A stretch of DNA of 64,000 bases. Source: Phlebopus portentosus. Lineage: Eukaryota > Basidiomycota > Agaricomycetes > Boletales > Boletinellaceae. Shown here piece after piece: positions 12,401 through 24,589 of this stretch. The DNA is taken from the NCBI GenBank assembly GCA_037892935.1, contig JAYXKI010000007.1, positions 1,240,001 through 1,304,000 on the forward strand, written 5' to 3'. The notes under the pieces are model-generated. The model saw only the letters and a list, made by a program, of their open reading frames with translations, ran no database searches and was not told where the DNA came from. Position numbers and translations under genes: made by a program. Within the stretch, counting starts at the first letter, position 1. Every line of letters starts with the position of its first letter.

Positions 12401-13315
12401 AACGCGCAGACGGTAATTGCGCATGGCAGCTCTCATACGGGAAAATAAACTCGTCGCACGCATCCTCCCATTGAGGAGAGGTAAATCACCGATCTCAAGG
12501 CTTTCGGAAGTATGACCGAGCATGACCACTTTGGTCGTATACGAAAAAAGCACGACATCCCATGGGGACCCGTTGACGACGCCACAAACGTTGTCTTCTG
12601 CGAAAGTTGTCGTACCAGCAAGAACTTTTTCTGAGTAAACACGATCCGATGGAAAATGCAATGCAGGACCACGCTTCATACGGGCTGAAAGCCAAAATGC
12701 TAAGAACCAAAGTGCGAGGGATATGTACCAGGTGATGCGCTGCGCCGGGTCCCATTCGACTTGTGAGGGTAAAATGGTGATCGCTACCAAAAGGACGAGG
12801 GCGGCAGTTGACAATGAAGCCAAATGGACTGTCAAGCGACCATGCCAGGGCTTTTCGGAATGGCCCACAGCGATTACCGATATTATAAGCAAGTACAGGG
12901 AGAACGCAGCATGCAGGATGCTCGCAGCGACGTCTCTTACGCTTTTGTCTGCTACGACTGTCCATCCGAAGTTAACTGTCTGCACAACCACCAGAGCCGT
13001 CAGGGCTGCAGACAACAACAGTTTTCGTATCCGAATCTGCAGAACCTATCTCAGGCATGAACCAGAGAGATCAGACCAAATGCGCACCTTTGACCAGAAT
13101 TCGTCTTCTCGTATAGGATATCCGTCAATCACGTCTTCAGGCTTCGTTACATTGAAAGGATCGTCGAATTCTGCGGCATCATTCAGCTCGCTATCTTCAT
13201 AAATTGGCAATTTTACCGCTCCCTCCTTTAGACGACTCTGGACGACATATATGACCGCGCTGATTAATGCAGCACAACACAGTGCAATGTCGACTTCGAG
13301 CTGAAAGCGCGGCAT
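6493..13315 (-). CDS. ABCC-type (MRP) full ABC transporter
   Basis: This gene of about 20 or more exons encodes an integral membrane ABC exporter of the ABCC subfamily, known for moving conjugates, drugs or metabolites across the vacuolar or plasma membrane. ATG at 13315 starts an N-terminal TMD0-like region, with several hydrophobic helices in the long exon at about 13038-11903. TMD1 follows. NBD1 has Walker [10 protein letters not shown] at about 10705, signature [10 protein letters not shown] at about 10110, Walker B VLLLDDV at about 9985 with Asp in place of the catalytic Glu as in MRPs, and SHH at about 9835. Next come an acidic linker (about 9750-9500), TMD2 (about 9300-7970) and NBD2. 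NBD2 has Walker A GRTGSGKST split by an intron at about 7500-7555, signature FSTGQKQL and Walker [11 protein letters not shown], again split by introns. TGA at 6493-6495 ends it. All splice joins checked kept the frame, so the gene looks intact. The substrate cannot be told. Confidence 0.94.
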
Positions 13316-13450
13316 TTTACTTTACGGACGCCGCTCGCTTCTACACTCCAAAAAAAAACTTTTCTCCCGCAAAATATCGCCTTGTCAAGTTTTTGTCAAC
13401 AACCGAGTCACGACGCTATTTTTTTCGGGACCGCCGAGGCACGTGCAGCA

Positions 13451-13669
13451 ATGGATGCGATCGACCAAACTGGAAGTTTACAAGAAAATGACCCCCGTTT
13501 TGATGACAATTAACCAACTAGTAAAGACCAAGAAAGGAAAGGAATCCGGACTGCCTTCAAGGACCAGTGGGAAGAAGAGACAAAATATATTCCACGGCCT
13601 GACGAAGAAGCAAAGTTGGCTTCCGGATTCGGAATATCGGTTCGGGATCGACTCTTTGCATGCACGTGA
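13451..13669 (+). other. Possible small gene with an in-frame stop, divergent from the ABC transporter
   Basis: From ATG at 13451 (MDAIDQTGSLQENDPRFDDN) the frame meets one TAA and then stays open in the same frame. The continuation is acidic and protein-like (AFKDQWEEETKYIPRPDEEA) to a TGA at 13667-13669. It lies only 135 bp from the start codon of the divergent ABC transporter. It may be a small pseudogene, two unrelated short ORFs, or a spliced gene (a 46-nt GTTTAC...CTAG intron is possible but leads into another frame). No family was recognised. Confidence 0.3.
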
Positions 13670-14237
13670 GCAAGACGCGATCTCGTGAGGCTTTATTTAC
13701 ATTTATTTGTGCTTTCCCGCGTCTCCTCTTCGTCGTGTTGTTCACCGACTGCAGTTTTACTGATCCACGAAAATTCGTTCCATGTGCATTGGGATAGAAC
13801 GTTGATGGAGCGTGAATCCACGTGGTCCCCGGAATAGTAACCTTTGCGCCACATATACAAGTCAGTTTCTCAGAGCGCCACAGGTGCGCTATTTTTAAGA
13901 GGTGAAAAAAATTATTTGTATACTAATGCAGCAGACATATAACAGGATATGACATATTTCAGAATGCCAAGACTACACAGAATTGACATTTGGATGCCTT
14001 TATATAGATCCGCCATGCTGTACAGGTCACTGGAATGTAAATGTGGCTAAGACTCGGTGTCTGCCTTCACTCCAGCTTGTCATGCCGCAGTTTCTTCGGA
14101 CGGGAGCTTCCTCACAACGCTGGTACAAAGATTACCGGAGAACGCAAGTTACACTGAAGGCAGTTAATCCCTAACAGGTGTACAAAAAGAAGGTATATAT
14201 AAACAATCTGACAAGAAATCCTATCCTAGAAGGCATC
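13670..14237. other. Intergenic, nothing recognised
   Basis: This stretch lies 3' of the minus-strand condensin gene. It contains AT-rich stretches and a short incidental ORF at about 13983-14174 without recognisable features. Confidence 0.4.
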
Positions 14238-17200
14238 CTACAAGTCATCCAAGAGATTATCTACTTCATCATCGTCTTCTTCTGCATCTCCCGCCTCAAG
14301 GGTCGTATCTATGATAGAATCAAAAGTCGGCTCATCCGGTAAATCTTCGCTATTTGCTTGCAGACCAGTACGCCTTCTCAGGAAGGATCTATTAAGAGAG
14401 TATGAGCTTGCTCTTCAAACATGAGTTATGCAATTGTTCTGTGCTCACCCTCCCCGTTTGATCTTCGGAGTTGGAGAAGGAGCAGGCGTGCCTTCTTCCG
14501 TTTCCGTATCAGTCGGTCCGCCGACTGATTCCAAGTCAAATTCGTCTCCTCCTTCGCTGTCTGGCACCGCATCTATGACTGGAGCTCTCCTTCTATAGCA
14601 GAAAAGTGTGAATATCGATCTGAGAACAAGCACATGCCATGTCGGAGAATTAACTTACGCCGCTCGTTTGGGAAGAGAACGTGTTGGTGCAACAGGCGTT
14701 GCTTCGTCATTGGATTCTGCATCAGAATTAGAGACACGGCGTTTCCTGGAAAGGGACCTCAGAGTACTGATAGAATACTCAGAAATAGATCGGCTTACTT
14801 TGCTTTACTTCTACCCTTACTTGAAGGTTTCGGCTCCGGTGTACCTCTATAATCATCTTCACTCGCTCCTATGGTCGTAGTCGAAATAATGCTCTCCGAA
14901 CGCCTGTGTGGTCATCAATACCTCACATTTCTAAACAAGTATGAGAATTCATACCGTTTCCTTGAACCGCGCTTAGGTTTTTCTTCCTCTTCATCATCCT
15001 CCGGAATGATATCATCCAAAACTCAAACAACTCCTTAAGCTCCTCAAGCTGCCTGTATTCTTCTTCATTGAAACTCGCAAGCTGTTTCTCATATTTGCTC
15101 GAAATTGCTTTCTCAAAGCGTGAGAGAGCATTAGAGCTTGTCGAGTCTTTTGGAGGACGACGCTTCAAGTAACGGAATTTAGCACTCTTGCTTGTGAAAG
15201 AAGCAAGGCGACCCAGCGTACAGAGCGAATATTGCTGACGAGCAGCTTCAGGGTTCGGATTTTATCATCATCGACCTCGTCGGGAAGGTACAGCTTCCCG
15301 GTAAGCTGGCAGAGTGCTTTCCGTTCATCTCCTTCAAAATCCGATCACGTTTCAGACATGTATGACAAAAGGTATAAAAACTCACTGTCGAACTCTTTTC
15401 CGAGCAGCGCTCTCATGATATCGATAGCCAAATCGAAGTGAACATACTGATCCGTTTGTCGACCGTGCACTTCCCTAAACAGTGGAGACTGGATTACTTT
15501 ACTGATGAGTGCGTAGAAGTCCTCACACTTACATCGACTTCTGAGGATCCGTCCAGTCGATAAGAAGCATTCCGGCTTGCAGGGGGCTGACCATTTCTTC
15601 ATCTTCATCCAGCTCGCGGTGCATGCGCGAGAGTTCTTCGTATGTCGACAGGAAGATCTGATAACACAATGAGTTTGCTATTGCATACGAGCGAGCATCA
15701 TAGAGCATACCTTCTGCATGCGGCGCTGATTTTGCGACGAAGAGTAACAGTAGGCGGGAAGGAAATACGACAAGCACTGCCGCACTTCCTGGTTGTCAGC
15801 GGTATCGGGAGACATGTATGCGACTATAAGGGTTTGAAGCACCTAGTAAGCCAATATCAGTACTTCTTCGCGGGAGAGCACTGGACAAACAGACTCTTTC
15901 ATCATTAACCATACCCGACATCATTAGCTTCGCCAGTCCTTTGCAAAGCAAGGCTTGAACAGTGTAGGACTCTGTGCTTTCAAAAAGTCTTGTGAGGAAT
16001 TCTACAACACGATCTCCCTTTGAATCACGTCAGCATATCTGCAACTCAGACGAAGCAGGGCATTGACGCACTCCAATGCTGGCGTTCCTCAGAAAATCCC
16101 CTTCATACACCATCAATATATCAAAAACTATCTGTAAGATTCGGAGCTTCAGCGACTCAGGAGACGGGTTGATTTGTTGCAGGAAGAGTGGGAACGAGTT
16201 CAATGCCATGCCCTGTCAGTTACGAATAGATCATCAGTCGGTTCTATCAGAAACGGTAGAACATCATAAATCGTACACGAGCAATCAGACAACATAAACC
16301 CAGGCAGACAAAGCCCTTCTCCCTAAGTGTAAGCTCTTTTCGCTTGACCGCCGGAAGTATAAGCTCTCCAAGAACTCCCTCAAGAGTCGAGTTCCTTTCA
16401 AAAGACTATCAAAGAACAACGAGGGGTCTTTGATCAGTAATTCTCTCAAGAACCGAGCAGAGAGATTATTATACACTGTTGACACGTTCCAACATTCCTA
16501 TACACAGCGAGAGACAGCGCAAGTCGACGGCATCTGCACGTTCGCGTTCCTCGGGCGTCATATCGGAGGGTGGTTTACGCGGTCGACCGGGCGTACGCGC
16601 TGGTATGGGACTATCGTCGACACTCATACTTCGATCGACACTTTGTCTCTATGGGACCGCTTAATACTATAAATCTCTCGCTGAAAACTGGACTTACGAG
16701 ATCATCATCATCCGTTTCCGTGTCGCGCAGGTCATGAATGACCTCTACCACAATGCGGATGAGGTCATGTTCATCAGATGAGAGCTTACGAAGTATGTCA
16801 AGACCGAGTGGTACGAGTCTGTCTGGAAGGGAGTCTTGCGACACCATGTGTCCTAAGTATTTGTGGTTAAGCTGTAAACCAACTGTCGAATCGAAGAAAC
16901 TACTTACGGACGAGGGCAAACATCTTCCTTCGGCCTATCTCATCCGCGTAGTCCAAGTTCAAGGATAACTTCATCAAATCACCAATGATGAACTCTTTGG
17001 ACGCCGATTCGGCGGCTCTGCTCTCGTCGTCGGACGCATCTTCTGTGCCAAATGCTGTATTTTCCTTGTCCGCTTCCGTTCGGTTCATCAGCTCGTTATA
17101 AAGTTCCTGAATTTTGAACGCAAGGGCAGTCATCACGGGCATATCGGCCTCAATGCGTCCATCATCTTCCTTCTTAACACAATGATCGACGAAGACGCGA

Positions 17201-18452
17201 GCCAGGAACGCCTTCGCAGGTGTGAGCTCTTGCCAGTATGCGTCTCCAAACTCCAAGCCGTCAAGGATGTCTTTACGCGTCTCAAATAAAGTCATTAAAG
17301 CTTCTTGAGCAGGGTTATTCTCCGTAGAATCCTCAGAGAGCTCGAAGTCAAAAAGCTCGATGAAGTGCAGCACGTCCGGTAGCAGATCTGCCCACGATGC
17401 GAAAAGCTTTGCTGCTGCTGCACGAACGGCTGGATCACGATCTTTCAGACCTGCCAAAGCCAGAAGCTCACGCTGAGCGATAGACAACTGTCTTGGGTTT
17501 TCGAGCTGCTCCAGTACGGGTATATAAACCATTTTGCGGACATTCGCATCGACATCGCGAGTGCGCTTGATGATAGCCGGCAACGTGGCCGGTGTGACAG
17601 GAACTCGCTGAAGAGCGGCTTTTCGGACCTCGCTAAACAATAATGAGGGACACAGGTAAGCAAGAAAGAATTAGGTACATACGATGCTGGATCATATGTC
17701 ATCGACTCTAGGATGACTTCGATAAGCTTCTCCCGATCATTTTCGGGGCCCTCGTGATGCGATAATACGTTGGTGAGCGCGACGATTGCTTGCGTGCGGA
17801 CAGGCGGCTCCTTGTCGTGAGCGCGATCCACAAGGGTGGGATAGAGGAGCTTGTACATATCCTTGCTAAGGCGGAATAAGTCACCTTGACATCAAGAACG
17901 CGCAAAACACATACTCTATTTCTCCCACATTTTCAGAAACCTCTGCAACAAGCTGAAGGACACGAAATCGAACATTTTTGTCCTTGGCTTCAAATCCTTT
18001 GAGGAGATATCTGATGAGACGGGAAACGAAACGAGATGTCGGAGTTTCATCCTCCTCCTCTCCGTGTTTTATAGACTCCTTTTCTGTTTATGTATAAGAC
18101 AGCTGTCGCGACATTTTTTCAGACGGCACCCCTCACCTTTCTCATGGATGAACTTCACGTAGCCAGCCACGAACTTTACAATCCGGTCAACGACTGTGGC
18201 ACCTTTCTTGACGGGTAGTATCCGGACGATCATATCAATAAACAGGTCTTCGAAGGCCTTCTCTCCCGTGAGTTGGAGATCGATTCCATTCTGCAACGGC
18301 GCTGTGATCGAAACAGCAGCACTGTGCAATTTGTTTAACGCGACGAAGTTCTTCTGGTGGTTTGCAGTCGAGACTTGCGCCTGTTCAAATATCTTTGGCA
18401 GGCTATCTGGGAGTGCGACGAGCACTGGCGTGTCATTTCTTTTCAGAGGCAT
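14238..18452 (-). CDS. YCG1: Condensin complex subunit 3 (CAP-G/Ycg1), copy A
   Basis: This multi-exon gene encodes the HEAT-repeat condensin subunit that binds DNA and regulates the SMC2-SMC4 ATPase during chromosome compaction. ATG at 18452 (MPLKRND) aligns with the start of the divergent paralogue; a longer reading upstream is probably 5' UTR. The N-terminal block (PKIFEQAQVSTANHQKNFVA) and the HEAT core follow, including TPATLPAIIKRTRDVDA, NPRQLSIAQRE and DYADEIGRRKMFALVR (17640-16900), then REKGFVCLGLCCLIAR. The C-terminal third (about 15200-14240) is charged and disordered, with SR/KR-rich patches, and ends in an acidic tail (EVDNLLDDL). It shares a promoter region of about 180 bp with copy B. 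No lesion was seen. Confidence 0.93.
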
Positions 18453-18634
18453 GGTCGTGGTACAAGATGAGCTGTAACTTATTCTACTGCGGCTGCCGCG
18501 TTGAACTTCGACGCGTCTGTCACGTGCTCCGACGCGCGACGCGTTCGCTCGTGTTTGCTTCAAGCCTCCATGTCATTGTCGTTGTCCCTCGTATCCATTT
18601 ACAGAGCAATCCCGTATAACGTCCAGTACTGAGA
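18453..18634. promoter_or_regulatory. Bidirectional promoter between the two CAP-G genes
   Basis: Only 182 bp separate the two start codons, so both genes must be driven from this stretch or from the opposite gene's first exon. It is rich in CG dinucleotides (GACGCGTCTGTCACGTG, GACGCGCGACGCG). The ACGCG-type hexamers resemble MluI cell-cycle box (MCB) sites bound by MBF in yeasts. That similarity, and any G1/S control, is an inference only. Confidence 0.5.
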
Positions 18635-21600
18635 ATGGCACCGCGCGCGCATTTTGATCTTGATTCATTGACGACATCGATACCAGCTGTATTCGACCAA
18701 GCACAGACTTCGGCCGCTACTCACAAGAAGAACTACGTTGCGTTATTCAAGCTCCAATCCGCGTCAGCTGAAGTAGTGGGGCCGGTAGGCAGAGGGAAGA
18801 AGGATGCGGAGGTCAGACTTGTAGGAGAAAGAGCATTCACTGAGGTCTTCATGGACATGTTGAACAGAGTGCTCGTTGTCAAGAAGAGTACCGCAGCAGC
18901 AGATAGGATTGTCAAATTCGTATCAAGCTATGTCAAGTTTTTGAATGAAAAAGGTCCGTACCTCACTCATTTACCTGCAATGAAAGCTTATATTCCGAAC
19001 AGCGTCTGATTCTGATTCTGATGAAACACCGTCGTCGCGATTTGTTGCAAGGTTGCTGAAGTACTTCCTGAAGGGATTCCAGGCAAAGAGCAAGGACGTT
19101 CGCTTCCGGTGCCTGCATTTCGTGTCGGAGATTGTGTCCAATCTAGGCGAATTAGAGTAGGCATGTACCCTACGTCCGCCTGTTAAATATTAATCTCTTC
19201 TAGTCAAGATCTCTATGCAGAGCTGCGAGCAGCTCTACTGGAACGTCTTGCCGATAAAGAGCCATTGGTTCGAGTTTACAGTGTCACCGCGCTCTCCATT
19301 CTTGCTTCAAGTGAAGATCCTTATGATCTGGATGACGACGAGCCGCCAATCATTAACTCCCTTATTTCAAGCTTGTATTACGACACCGCTGCGTACGTTC
19401 TATTTCAGAGAATGTTACTCCATGATTTCAAACGCTTTAACAGAGAAGTCCGTCGGGCTGCCCTAATACACATCCCTTTCACACCTGCAACTCTCCCTGC
19501 ACTACTAGCACGCATGCGAGATGTCGATGCGTTAACGCGGAAACTGGTGTTTACGGCTGTTCTTCCACGGTTCACGAACCCTCGGCAGCTCACTATCGCG
19601 CAACGCGAACAAATCGTCTCCCAGGGCCTTGGAGATCGTACTGAAGTGGTGCGCGTGTCAGCCGCGAAGCTATTGGGATTTTGGGTCGATGCATGCGAAG
19701 GAGACTTGACAGCGTTCGTGACTTTGTTTGACGTTCACACTCCGGATATCGCCTGCGATGCTCTGAAAAGCGTATTTCTAACTCGAGCAGAAGTGGCAAA
19801 CGAGATGGAATTTGATGGTTCGTGTACTGTCCTGGAACATACATAAACTCACTCACTGCCATCAGACGCTTTCTGGTCAACTCTCAAACCCGAGGCGGCG
19901 CTGCTAGCCCGGACCTTTGTAGAGTATTGCATCGAGAAGTCCGATGAGGCTCGCCTTGAAGCTGTCCTTCCAGTTGTTACCGCTCTTGCTTTTCACTTGC
20001 AGGCAGCGTACAATCGCTTCCTCGCCATACTAGAAGACATCAGTAGCGATGGTGAACGAGAAGACGATGATCATGATGCGCGTGAAGAGGATGCGGTTAA
20101 TGCGGAGTTCGTCATGGGAGAACTTCTGCGTTTAGCTGTACATCTGGACTATTCAGACGAAATCGGGCGTAGGAAGATGTTTGGAGTTGTTCGTGAGTGA
20201 TGGTGGGTGCAAACTTGATCTTGAGCTCAACCTTTGCCCTAGGCAACATGCTGGCGCATCCAGTATTGCCAGAAGGACTGATTGACCCTTGCGTTGGAGT
20301 TCTTCAAGTCATGTCACCTAATGAACGCGACTTGATCCGAATAATTGTCGAGGTCATCAGCGAACTTCGCGATCCTGTTATGGAGGGTGAAGAATCAATG
20401 GTAAGACCTGAACTCTCTCCGATGCATAGACTGACCATGCCTAGGTTGTAGATGACAATGAGTCCACCTTTGCTACAGCTCGACCCGGCGGACTCCCGAG
20501 CGGGAGCCAATCGCGCAAAAATATTCACGATATGACACCAGAGGAAAAATTGGAGGCTGACATGACGGATTTGCGTTGCTTAAATCTGTGCACCGCTGTT
20601 CTTGAACGGATCCATGGTGTAGGCTTTCAAATTCATATTGACTTTTGCAGCCATACTTATTTGCTTCTAGAGCTTTGAGGAAAACTCGACTCTTAGAGGT
20701 GTTCTTGAAGAGCTTATCGTGCCATCCGTGCAACGAAAGGAACTCGCCCTGCGTGAGAAGGGTCTTGTCTGCCTTGGCTTGTGTTGTCTTATTGCAAAGG
20801 CATGGATAACTCATTTGCCCGATAATCTAACCGTCGCTCACTTCTCTTCGCAGAACATGGCTCTGAGTTCTTTCCAGCTATTTCTAAGCCAAGTGAAGAG
20901 CTCCCCAGAATCTCTTCGCATTAAAGTGTTGCAAGTCGTCTTCGACATTATGATTTCTTACGAGAAGGATCTATTTGGAGGCGGAGACGCGATTGTAAGC
21001 CATTCTATCGCCTACTCGGCAGTTGACTAATACTCGGTCTTGTCTGTAGGGTGACAAAGTGATCACTTTTCTCATGCAAGTCCTCGAGGCGGAAGAATCC
21101 AAAAAAGTGCAGGCTTTGATGTGCCTTGGTCTTGCGAAGCTCATGCTCTTTGGGCTTGTCATGGACGAAAGGGTACTTTGTTCGCGTCTCATTTATACAG
21201 TTTCTTTCTAACCTACGTTACTCTGTCACAGATCCTGATGTGCCTTATATTTGCTTACGTCTCTCCAACGAATGCAGATAATCAAGAATTGCGGCAGTGT
21301 TTGGCATACTTCCTTCCCGTCTATTGTTACTCTTCACCAACAAATCAGCTACGCCTGCAATCGGTACGTTTATAGCCAAATCGTCTTGCTCTGACTAAAA
21401 TCGGTAATTTAAATTTTATAGGTCTTCGTCAGGACGCTCGATCTGATTTTCCAGACATACGAAGAGCTTGAAGACGACCAAGACATGATCACCCCACTTC
21501 AATTTGGTCAATTATTAATCGACTGGGCTGACGCATCAAAGGCCGTCGGCGCGGAGGAAATCGCCGATCTGCCTCCGGTTCATATACATCTGGCGATGGA

Positions 21601-23189
21601 CATTCTCCGCGCGCTTTTTGATAATCAACGGGAAGGTGAGAATATCGTGTGCAACAGTGGCACTCATATTGACGGACTATTTGTTGGTTTGCAGCCGAGG
21701 AAAGGAAAACGTTATGTCTCCTACTTAGCAAACTCGTATTTCCGGATGCAGTTGATCACACTCTCCTGTACACCGTTTACATTCTTCTCACCAACCTCAG
21801 AGAGGCAAGTAATTCACGCATGATTTTTCATCTTTCATACTGATCAGCATGCATTAGTTCGCACCCTTCGAAGATTCATCGACTGACAAAGCGTTTCTTC
21901 GATTCACAGCACGCTTTGAAAAGCACTTCGCGGATTCACTGGCAGAGTATGACGAACATGCATGTTTCCATGATCAAGATGGTAAATATAGCGAAGTTTT
22001 CGAATTCATCGGTGTCACCCGTCCACGACACAGGCGTTTCGAGAGTAAAACTTTGCCCGCGCCTACGTCGAGAAATCAAGATAGGGAAGACGAAGGTGCT
22101 TCTGAAGTTGGTACTGAAGCAGATGCAACACAATTCCCACCTTCAAAGACTGCTCGGAAACGTGGACCCAAGTGAGTTTCCGAGACTTGAACCTTCCCTC
22201 GATTAACTTCAACTTCTTTTTTAATCTTCAGACCAAGACCGGTGAATAGAAGAAAAGTTCCTGGTTCGAAGCCGGCTTCCAGCTCAGAAGACGAGGAGGA
22301 ACCCGTGGCTGAAGTAGAACGAAGGTTGGTTTTTCCTGCAGTCCCGTTTCATGCATCTGTTTTATCCGGCAATGCAAGCAGGCCTACGAAAGCTGAGCCC
22401 TCGCGGCCTCAAAGAGCTGCTGCCCGTAGAGCACCTGCTCTAACAGAAGTAGCGAGTTCCTCGTCTTCGGACAGTGAGCAGGAAGTTGAAGAAAGCCTAG
22501 CCTCGGACTCTCAATCGCAAGCGTGTGTATTTGATGATTGCCCTTTCACGCAGCAAAGTGCTGATTTTCATCTTATCTTAGTGTGCCTGAAGACGAAGAC
22601 GATGAAAAAGAGAACATACCGATCCCGTCTACGCCACCGAAAAGGCGTGGAGCTAAGTGGGTCTACGTGACATGCCCTTCCTTCATAGGATTAATCGGAA
22701 ATCTTTCTTTATAGACGATTGCATACCCCTACGAAATCTCCAAGTGTAGCCTCACCGGTGCCAAAACGGCAGAACCGGGGTGCTGGAATGAAGAATGGGT
22801 AAGCCATTCGCTTCTTGAATGTCCAAGACTCACCTGATGGACGATTCGACTATAGTAGGAAGGCGGCTAATCCCAAACCCAAATCCAAATCCACTGCCGC
22901 TGCGAGGCCCACAAAGAACGGAAAGAGCAAACGAGACTCAACGCCTGAACCTGCTCCTCCCACACGAGGGCAAAGACGTCCACTGCCAAGACTCCAACTG
23001 AGCAAAGCCTCCGTCGCTGAAGAGAACGAAACATCAGAGGATAACGAGGATTCTGCCGAGTCGGCCTCTGACGTGTCTATTCCTCAGCAGAAAGCTCGAC
23101 AACGTCCCCGCGCCGGACAGGGTAAATCACGCCCCGTACCGCGAGTTATAGAAGAGAAGATCGGCTGGGATAGTTCGAGTGATATCTGA
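18635..23189 (+). CDS. Condensin complex subunit 3 (CAP-G/Ycg1), copy B
   Basis: This is a second condensin HEAT subunit gene, transcribed away from copy A. ATG at 18635 opens MAPRAHFDLDSLTTSIPAVF, followed by the family block FDQAQTSAATHKKNYVALFK. The HEAT core includes PFTPATLPALLARMRDVDA, NPRQLTIAQRE and DYSDEIGRRKMFGVVR (19440-20200), then REKGLVCLGLCCLIAK and LRQCLAYFLPVYCYSSPTNQ. An 80-residue block matches copy A at about 55-60% identity, counted by eye. At least ten introns of about 50 nt were read through without losing frame. The C-terminal region (from about 22240) is a basic/acidic disordered tail rich in SSSEDEEE-type patches and ends GWDSSSDI. It appears intact, and is either redundant with copy A or a specialised isoform. 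Confidence 0.92.
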
Positions 23190-23379
23190 AACCTTCATGT
23201 GTAATACTAATACTCAGTCTCTTGCTCTGGCGCCGTGATTGTTGTTATTTTCATCTCTCGTTGCTAAGTATCTCTAACTTTGCTGTCGTAGTAGGATAAG
23301 CATATATGTTTCCGTCATTGCTATGTAAGCATATTCCCATGACACCAAGCATGACATTCTGGATTTGTCTGGATGCGAC

Positions 23380-24589
23380 TGCTCGATTGACAGTATGCTG
23401 ATACGATAGACGACTATAAAGAACTCGCGAAGAGTTCGAAATTGGAAAAAATTGTGTGCGCAGCAGACCTAGAGTAGTCTGAATTGAGTTAACTCTCAAC
23501 AGCCTCAGCTAAGAGGCAGTCTCCAAGCATCACAAATTGAGCTGAAGGGCGGAAAGTCCTGTCAGCAGTCGCTGCATCTTCCTGAATCGCCAGCTTGTCC
23601 AGTCAAAAGCCTCCATCCCACTGCACAACAATCAAGCAATCGATCGAATGCAGCCAGTCACAAGTATGAAGGGACAAGTCAAACCAGCCTTCGGATGAAC
23701 CGGGTTTGGTACACATACGATCGATTGAGAGTATATATGTACCAGATGCATCCCTGTCTAGCCTGAATATATGTCTCACCATACACGTTGGCTACACCAT
23801 TGCTGCTTGCAGAACGAGGCCCCGAACCGGGGCTGGATGCAGAAACACATCCGAAGCCCCTCCTTGGCATGGCATTCGAAATGACACACCGCCCACCCTC
23901 GGCCAAAAGGGAAACAGGCTCTGGACGGCCGTGCGACTCATAGAAAACAGACCACATCAAAAGACAATCCACCCAATCCCCACTACGCATTCCAAAGCAG
24001 CTCATCGCTTTCCTCTCCCTAGAACAACCAGGGGTCTCAGGAAATGTCTGACACGAGTTATTCACCCGTGAGACAGCGACTGTTTGGCTTTCTGGTACGT
24101 AGCTCGAACGTTGTTGTTCGGACTCATATAGAGTCGATCGAGGGGGATTAGAATACTCAGACCTTGACCCGCTCGCAAGGAATGAAGATGAGCATTGCCA
24201 TCGTGTCTGTGGCGAGCATTGCGATCTTGGGTCTGCTACGTCGGTGTTCGTGTTCGTTGGAAAGACGTCGGCGAGATAAAGTTTAGGTACTTGCTGTTTT
24301 AGGAACTCCGCTTCAGGAAAGTGATTTGCGTCCGCTCTAAAAATTCTACTGCCATTTCCTACTTACTATGTTGTATTCAGGCTGTTCAAGAATCAACGAC
24401 GCCTTTGTTCCCGTGCATGTTGATTACGAGGAATAGATCTCGAATGCATGCCAAAGACCAAAGACCTGATTGATGCTAAAAGCGAAGGTTATTACTGTAT
24501 AAGCACTTCCTACGAGTAACTATCTAAACTCAAGCATACACGCCGCGCATTGTATTTGTCTGGTCACAGTTGTTCGATTGACCCAGCAT
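23380..24589. repeat. Array unit 1
   Basis: The hairpin is at 23421-23437, the variable segment at about 23600-23800 and the conserved core at about 23870-24240. On the minus strand this unit keeps one open frame of 128 codons across the core and the variable segment (24065-23679), ending after a Tyr-rich stretch. Confidence 0.8.

Noticed and set aside
18453..18563. N-terminal extension of CAP-G copy A from an upstream ATG
   Set aside because: The extra residues are Arg/Ser-rich and absent from the paralogue, which starts where the conserved block begins; this is probably 5' UTR.
23950..24240. Array core as a short secreted or pheromone-like peptide gene (MKMSIAILSVASIAILGLLR on the + strand)
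   Set aside because: The hydrophobic frame is broken by an indel in unit 3, has no upstream exon in phase, and lacks a CaaX end or a receptor gene nearby.
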